Origin: Spirochaetota bacterium
GTDB taxonomy: Bacteria; Spirochaetota; Spirochaetia; Treponematales; UBA12059
Length of the DNA: 49,642 bases
Assembly: GCA_018816345.1 (NCBI GenBank)
Contig: JAHIWG010000002.1
Location: 1-49,642, forward strand
Reading direction: 5' to 3'
Position 1 is the stretch's first letter. Each line of letters starts with the position of its first letter. Of this stretch, positions 47,429 through 49,642 are shown one piece after another. The translations under genes and the position numbers were made by a program. Below the pieces are notes generated by a model. The model ran no database searches and was not told the origin of the DNA. It saw only the letters and a list, made by a program, of their open reading frames with translations.

Positions 47429-47444
47429 AGCAGTATCCATACCA
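47429..47444 (-). promoter_or_regulatory. Predicted sigma-54 (-24/-12) promoter of the peptide transporter operon
   Basis: Minus strand TGGTATGGATACTGCT: GG and GC at the canonical 10-base interval, fitting the TGGYRYRRNNNWYGCW consensus at every fixed position except one (C for W at position 12). Initiation would fall near 47418, leaving a ~24-base leader with AGGAGG. An overlapping TATAAC could serve as a sigma-70 -10, but its -35 is poor. Confidence 0.65.
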
Positions 47445-47672
47445 AGATCCCGCAACGCGGCATTTTTTAATCAACAAGGAATATTCCATCATCTTAGGTC
47501 AATTGCCGCTCGCTATCACCTTACGGTTTTTCGCAGTCACCGCGGCAGCGAGAAATACTACGAATTTTTCGCGCCGGCAGCCATGCCTACGGCGATCGCA
47601 TGATTTCGATAGAACATCGCGATAGGTGCTACCGAGCGTAGTATCCATAGGAACTGGTCTCTTCGGAACGCG

Positions 47673-47695
47673 CGGCTCGCAAATTTTGCGAGCCG
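47673..47695. promoter_or_regulatory. Perfect 23-base palindrome, candidate activator site
   Basis: Arms CGGCTCGCAAA and TTTGCGAGCCG (11 bp each) around one T. It lies about 245 bases upstream of the -12 element of the transporter promoter, a possible enhancer-binding position for the NtrC-type regulator, or an operator for pbpC-side transcription read-through. Confidence 0.55.
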
Positions 47696-47836
47696 TCGGA
47701 ACTATTTGCCAGCCCCGCGGATGGGCGGGTCCGTGCGATGCGCCATTAGCTCGCTGGCCTGGCGACGGCGCACGCTGAGGCGGGATCAGAGCTGCCTATC
47801 TAAACGGGAGCGCGTTGGGCCATCGGCCGTCGGCCG

Positions 47837-49642
47837 TCATTCCCTGGAATAGACCTCGAAGCGCCGGCTCGCGCCCGAGCCGTCCTGGTCTACGACTACG
47901 AGCTCGTGGACGCCCGGGGCCGGCCGCGCCTGGACGCGATGGTCGCCCGTCGTCTCGGCGAGATAGTCGCCGTCGAGGTGCCAGAACAGGCGGGCGCGCG
48001 GGTCCCGGTGGGCGGCGCGGAACACGGTCATGCCCAGGCTTCCGTCCAGCTCTATGGGCACGAAAATCGAGGCGCCTTCCTCGGGAGCTAGGAATTCGAC
48101 CGCGTCGTCCCCGGGCCCCGCCATGCCCGGCGCCCAGGGCGGGAGCGGACGGTACCCGAGCGTCGACCGCGAGTAGTACCACTCGATGGCGGGCGGCAGG
48201 ACGAATCGCCTCTGGGCCACTATATCGAGCCCGGCCGACAGCTCGGCCCTGACGCGGTAGCGGCCGTCGGCGCTCAGGTGCACGACGCGGCAATACGGAC
48301 AGCCGCGGTCCGTCCCGGAGCCGATAGGCAGCGCCGCTCGGCGCGTCGACGCGCAATCGGGACCGGCGGCGAAGCCCGAGTCGGCGCAGACGGTCTCGTA
48401 GCGTAGATCCCTGACGGGCTCCTCGAACCAACGGGAACGCGGGAGCGATTGGAACAGGTCGAAAAGGAGCGGCGCCGCGGCGTCCGTGCCCTTGAGCTCC
48501 GGCCTGCCCTCGCCGTCCGCGTTTCCTACCCAGACCGCCGCGACGTACTCCGACGTGACGCCCACGGCCCAGGCGTCGCGGGAGCCGAAGCTCGTGCCGG
48601 TCTTCCAGGCGACGCGCCTGGAACTGGCGTACTGCTGCCACGAGGCCTCGTCGCCCGGCCTGCCCACCTCCACCAGGGCCTCGAGCGTCAGCCACGCCGC
48701 TCCCCTGGAGAAGGGCGGCTCGAAGCGCGTATCAGTCGCGGGCGCGTCCCGTCGCCACGAGGCCCCGATGAACGGCTCAGGTCCTTCGCTCGGCGGCGAG
48801 GCGGCGCGGGCGAGGGCCGCGTAAGCCGAGGCCGTCTCCACGAGGCTCGTCTCCGCGCCGCCCAGGATCAGGGTCAGGCCGTAGTCGGCCGGGGCCCGGG
48901 ATAGGGTCGAGAAGCCGAGCCGCTTGAGCAGGGCCGCGAACCGCTCCACGCCGTAGCCGCGCAGGAGCCTCACGAAGGGCACGTTAAGCGACCTCGCGAG
49001 CGCCTCGTCGGCGCGCACCGCCCCGGCGTAGGTCTTGAGGTTATTCTCGGGGCTATAGGAGCCGACGCGCGTGGGTATATCGGGGACCAGGCGGGAAGGC
49101 GACAACTCTCCCGAGTCGACCATGGCCGCGTACAGGAAGGGCTTGAGTATGCTCCCCGAGCTCCTCGGGGCGGCCGCGCAGTCGACCCAAGACGCGGAGC
49201 GGCCGTCCGGCTCGCGCCCCTCGGCTACGGGAACGTTGCCCACGTACGCGGCTATGGAGCCGTCGGCCACGCGGACGATGACGGCGGCGAGGTTCCGTAC
49301 CCCGTTCCGCCCCATGCGGGCCGCGTGCCGCGCGGCCGATTCCTCGGCGCGGAGCTGCAGCGCGTAGTCGAGGCTCGTCTCGACGCGGCCCGGGCCGGCC
49401 TTGGCTAGCAGGAGGGGCGCGAGCCTAGGCATGGGAACGGGCGAGTCCGGCAAGGGCTCAGCGAGCGCGGACAGGTACTCGCCCTCGGTCATCTCGCCTT
49501 CGCGGGCCAGCCGCGCCAGGAGGCGGTCACGCTTGCGGCCGAGCTCCTCGCGAGAGCGCCCGGGATGGATGAGCCCCGGGCTGTTAGGCAATACGGCGAG
49601 CGCGGCCGCCTCCGCCCAGGTCAGGCTATCGCCCGGGCGCCC
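47837..49642 (-). CDS. pbpC: Penicillin-binding protein 1C (5' end outside window)
   Basis: 601 codons are present and the frame remains open to the edge, so the N-terminal membrane anchor and most of the glycosyltransferase domain lie outside. The first visible residues, LTWAEAAALAVLPNSPG, are the last motif of the GT51 domain. The transpeptidase domain has SILK (SxxK nucleophile) in PRSSGSILKPFLYA, SLN as the SxN motif and KTGTSFGSRDAWAVG as the KTG motif. After it comes a C-terminal BiPBP-C-like beta domain (about the last 100 residues) ending GSGASRRFEVYSRE. PBP1C-type enzymes make and cross-link peptidoglycan in the periplasm. Part of its 3' end is duplicated at 38261. Confidence 0.95.
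   Translation of the reverse strand, partial: GRPGDSLTWAEAAALAVLPNSPGLIHPGRSREELGRKRDRLLARLAREGEMTEGEYLSALAEPLPDSPVPMPRLAPLLLAKAGPGRVETSLDYALQLRAEESAARHAARMGRNGVRNLAAVIVRVADGSIAAYVGNVPVAEGREPDGRSASWVDCAAAPRSSGSILKPFLYAAMVDSGELSPSRLVPDIPTRVGSYSPENNLKTYAGAVRADEALARSLNVPFVRLLRGYGVERFAALLKRLGFSTLSRAPADYGLTLILGGAETSLVETASAYAALARAASPPSEGPEPFIGASWRRDAPATDTRFEPPFSRGAAWLTLEALVEVGRPGDEASWQQYASSRRVAWKTGTSFGSRDAWAVGVTSEYVAAVWVGNADGEGRPELKGTDAAAPLLFDLFQSLPRSRWFEEPVRDLRYETVCADSGFAAGPDCASTRRAALPIGSGTDRGCPYCRVVHLSADGRYRVRAELSAGLDIVAQRRFVLPPAIEWYYSRSTLGYRPLPPWAPGMAGPGDDAVEFLAPEEGASIFVPIELDGSLGMTVFRAAHRDPRARLFWHLDGDYLAETTGDHRVQARPAPGVHELVVVDQDGSGASRRFEVYSRE

Larger units (their letters stand above)
47395..47836. 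other. Intergenic regulatory region between the peptide transporter operon and pbpC
   Basis: About 440 bases with no gene. It holds the Shine-Dalgarno sequence and sigma-54 type promoter of the transporter near its left end, a perfect 23-base palindrome (47673-47695), a 10-base repeat agtatccata once inside the promoter (47432-47441) and once at 47640-47649, and the start of the pbpC repeat at 47825. Its base composition is clearly more AT-rich between about 47400 and 47700 than the genes around it. Confidence 0.6.

Overview
The window is a GC-rich chromosomal segment that looks like a spirochaete of the Treponema-Spirochaeta group. The main evidence is two tandem FlaA flagellar-sheath genes beside a class II fructose-bisphosphate aldolase (the arrangement I recall from Treponema pallidum), a TatT-TatP-TatQM 'TPR-protein-associated' TRAP transporter, a FapA/DUF342 protein, a DUF5312-like protein and many lipoproteins with relaxed lipoboxes. 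No rRNA, tRNA, CRISPR array or insertion sequence was seen. All assignments come from reading motifs by eye; no database search was run.

Layout. 1-5.4 kb (minus): a DUF2207-like secreted protein running off the left edge, a small two-helix membrane protein, an OmpA-type protein, PgeF/YfiH and a DUF5312-like protein. 5.4-7 kb: an RluA-type pseudouridine synthase and a small secreted protein. 7-12.3 kb (minus): a heterodimeric ABC exporter whose operon ends in an NtrC-like regulator with a degenerate receiver domain. 12.4-16.8 kb (plus): the TRAP locus and RNase HI. 17-19.1 kb (minus): fba followed by an Omp85-like outer-membrane barrel. 19.2-22.4 kb (plus): a lipoprotein, two flaA genes behind a consensus sigma-70 promoter and closed by a strong terminator, then a DOMON-like protein. 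22.4-26.7 kb: tatD-clpB (minus), DUF3783, argR (minus). 26.7-32.1 kb: fapA-like, a D-aminoacylase-type amidohydrolase, a lipase lipoprotein (minus) and a lipoprotein. 32.2-38 kb (minus): a compact guaB-purA-guaA-nitroreductase-RsuA-type operon with a hairpin-rich leader. 38.3-49.6 kb: a sensor kinase/NtrC-type regulator pair (plus) facing a five-gene Dpp/Opp peptide transporter (minus), then the 3' part of pbpC (minus) running off the right edge.

Most notable observations. (1) A decayed copy of the last ~40 codons of pbpC lies at about 38261-38388, in the same orientation as the intact pbpC end at 47825-47917. The kinase-regulator-peptide-transporter block is therefore bracketed by direct repeats, which suggests it was inserted or rearranged as a unit. 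(2) The peptide transporter has a near-consensus sigma-54 promoter and an upstream perfect palindrome. Together with the neighbouring kinase (periplasmic solute-binding sensor) and its sigma-54 activator this makes a self-contained regulatory circuit. (3) At least seven gene or operon heads carry a -10-like hexamer only 6-9 bases before the start codon and no Shine-Dalgarno sequence, which suggests frequent leaderless transcription; other heads have ordinary leaders with strong Shine-Dalgarno sites. (4) The exporter-linked regulator has lost the receiver switch Thr and Lys, so it probably works without classical phosphorelay. (5) An Omp85-superfamily barrel without POTRA domains follows fba.
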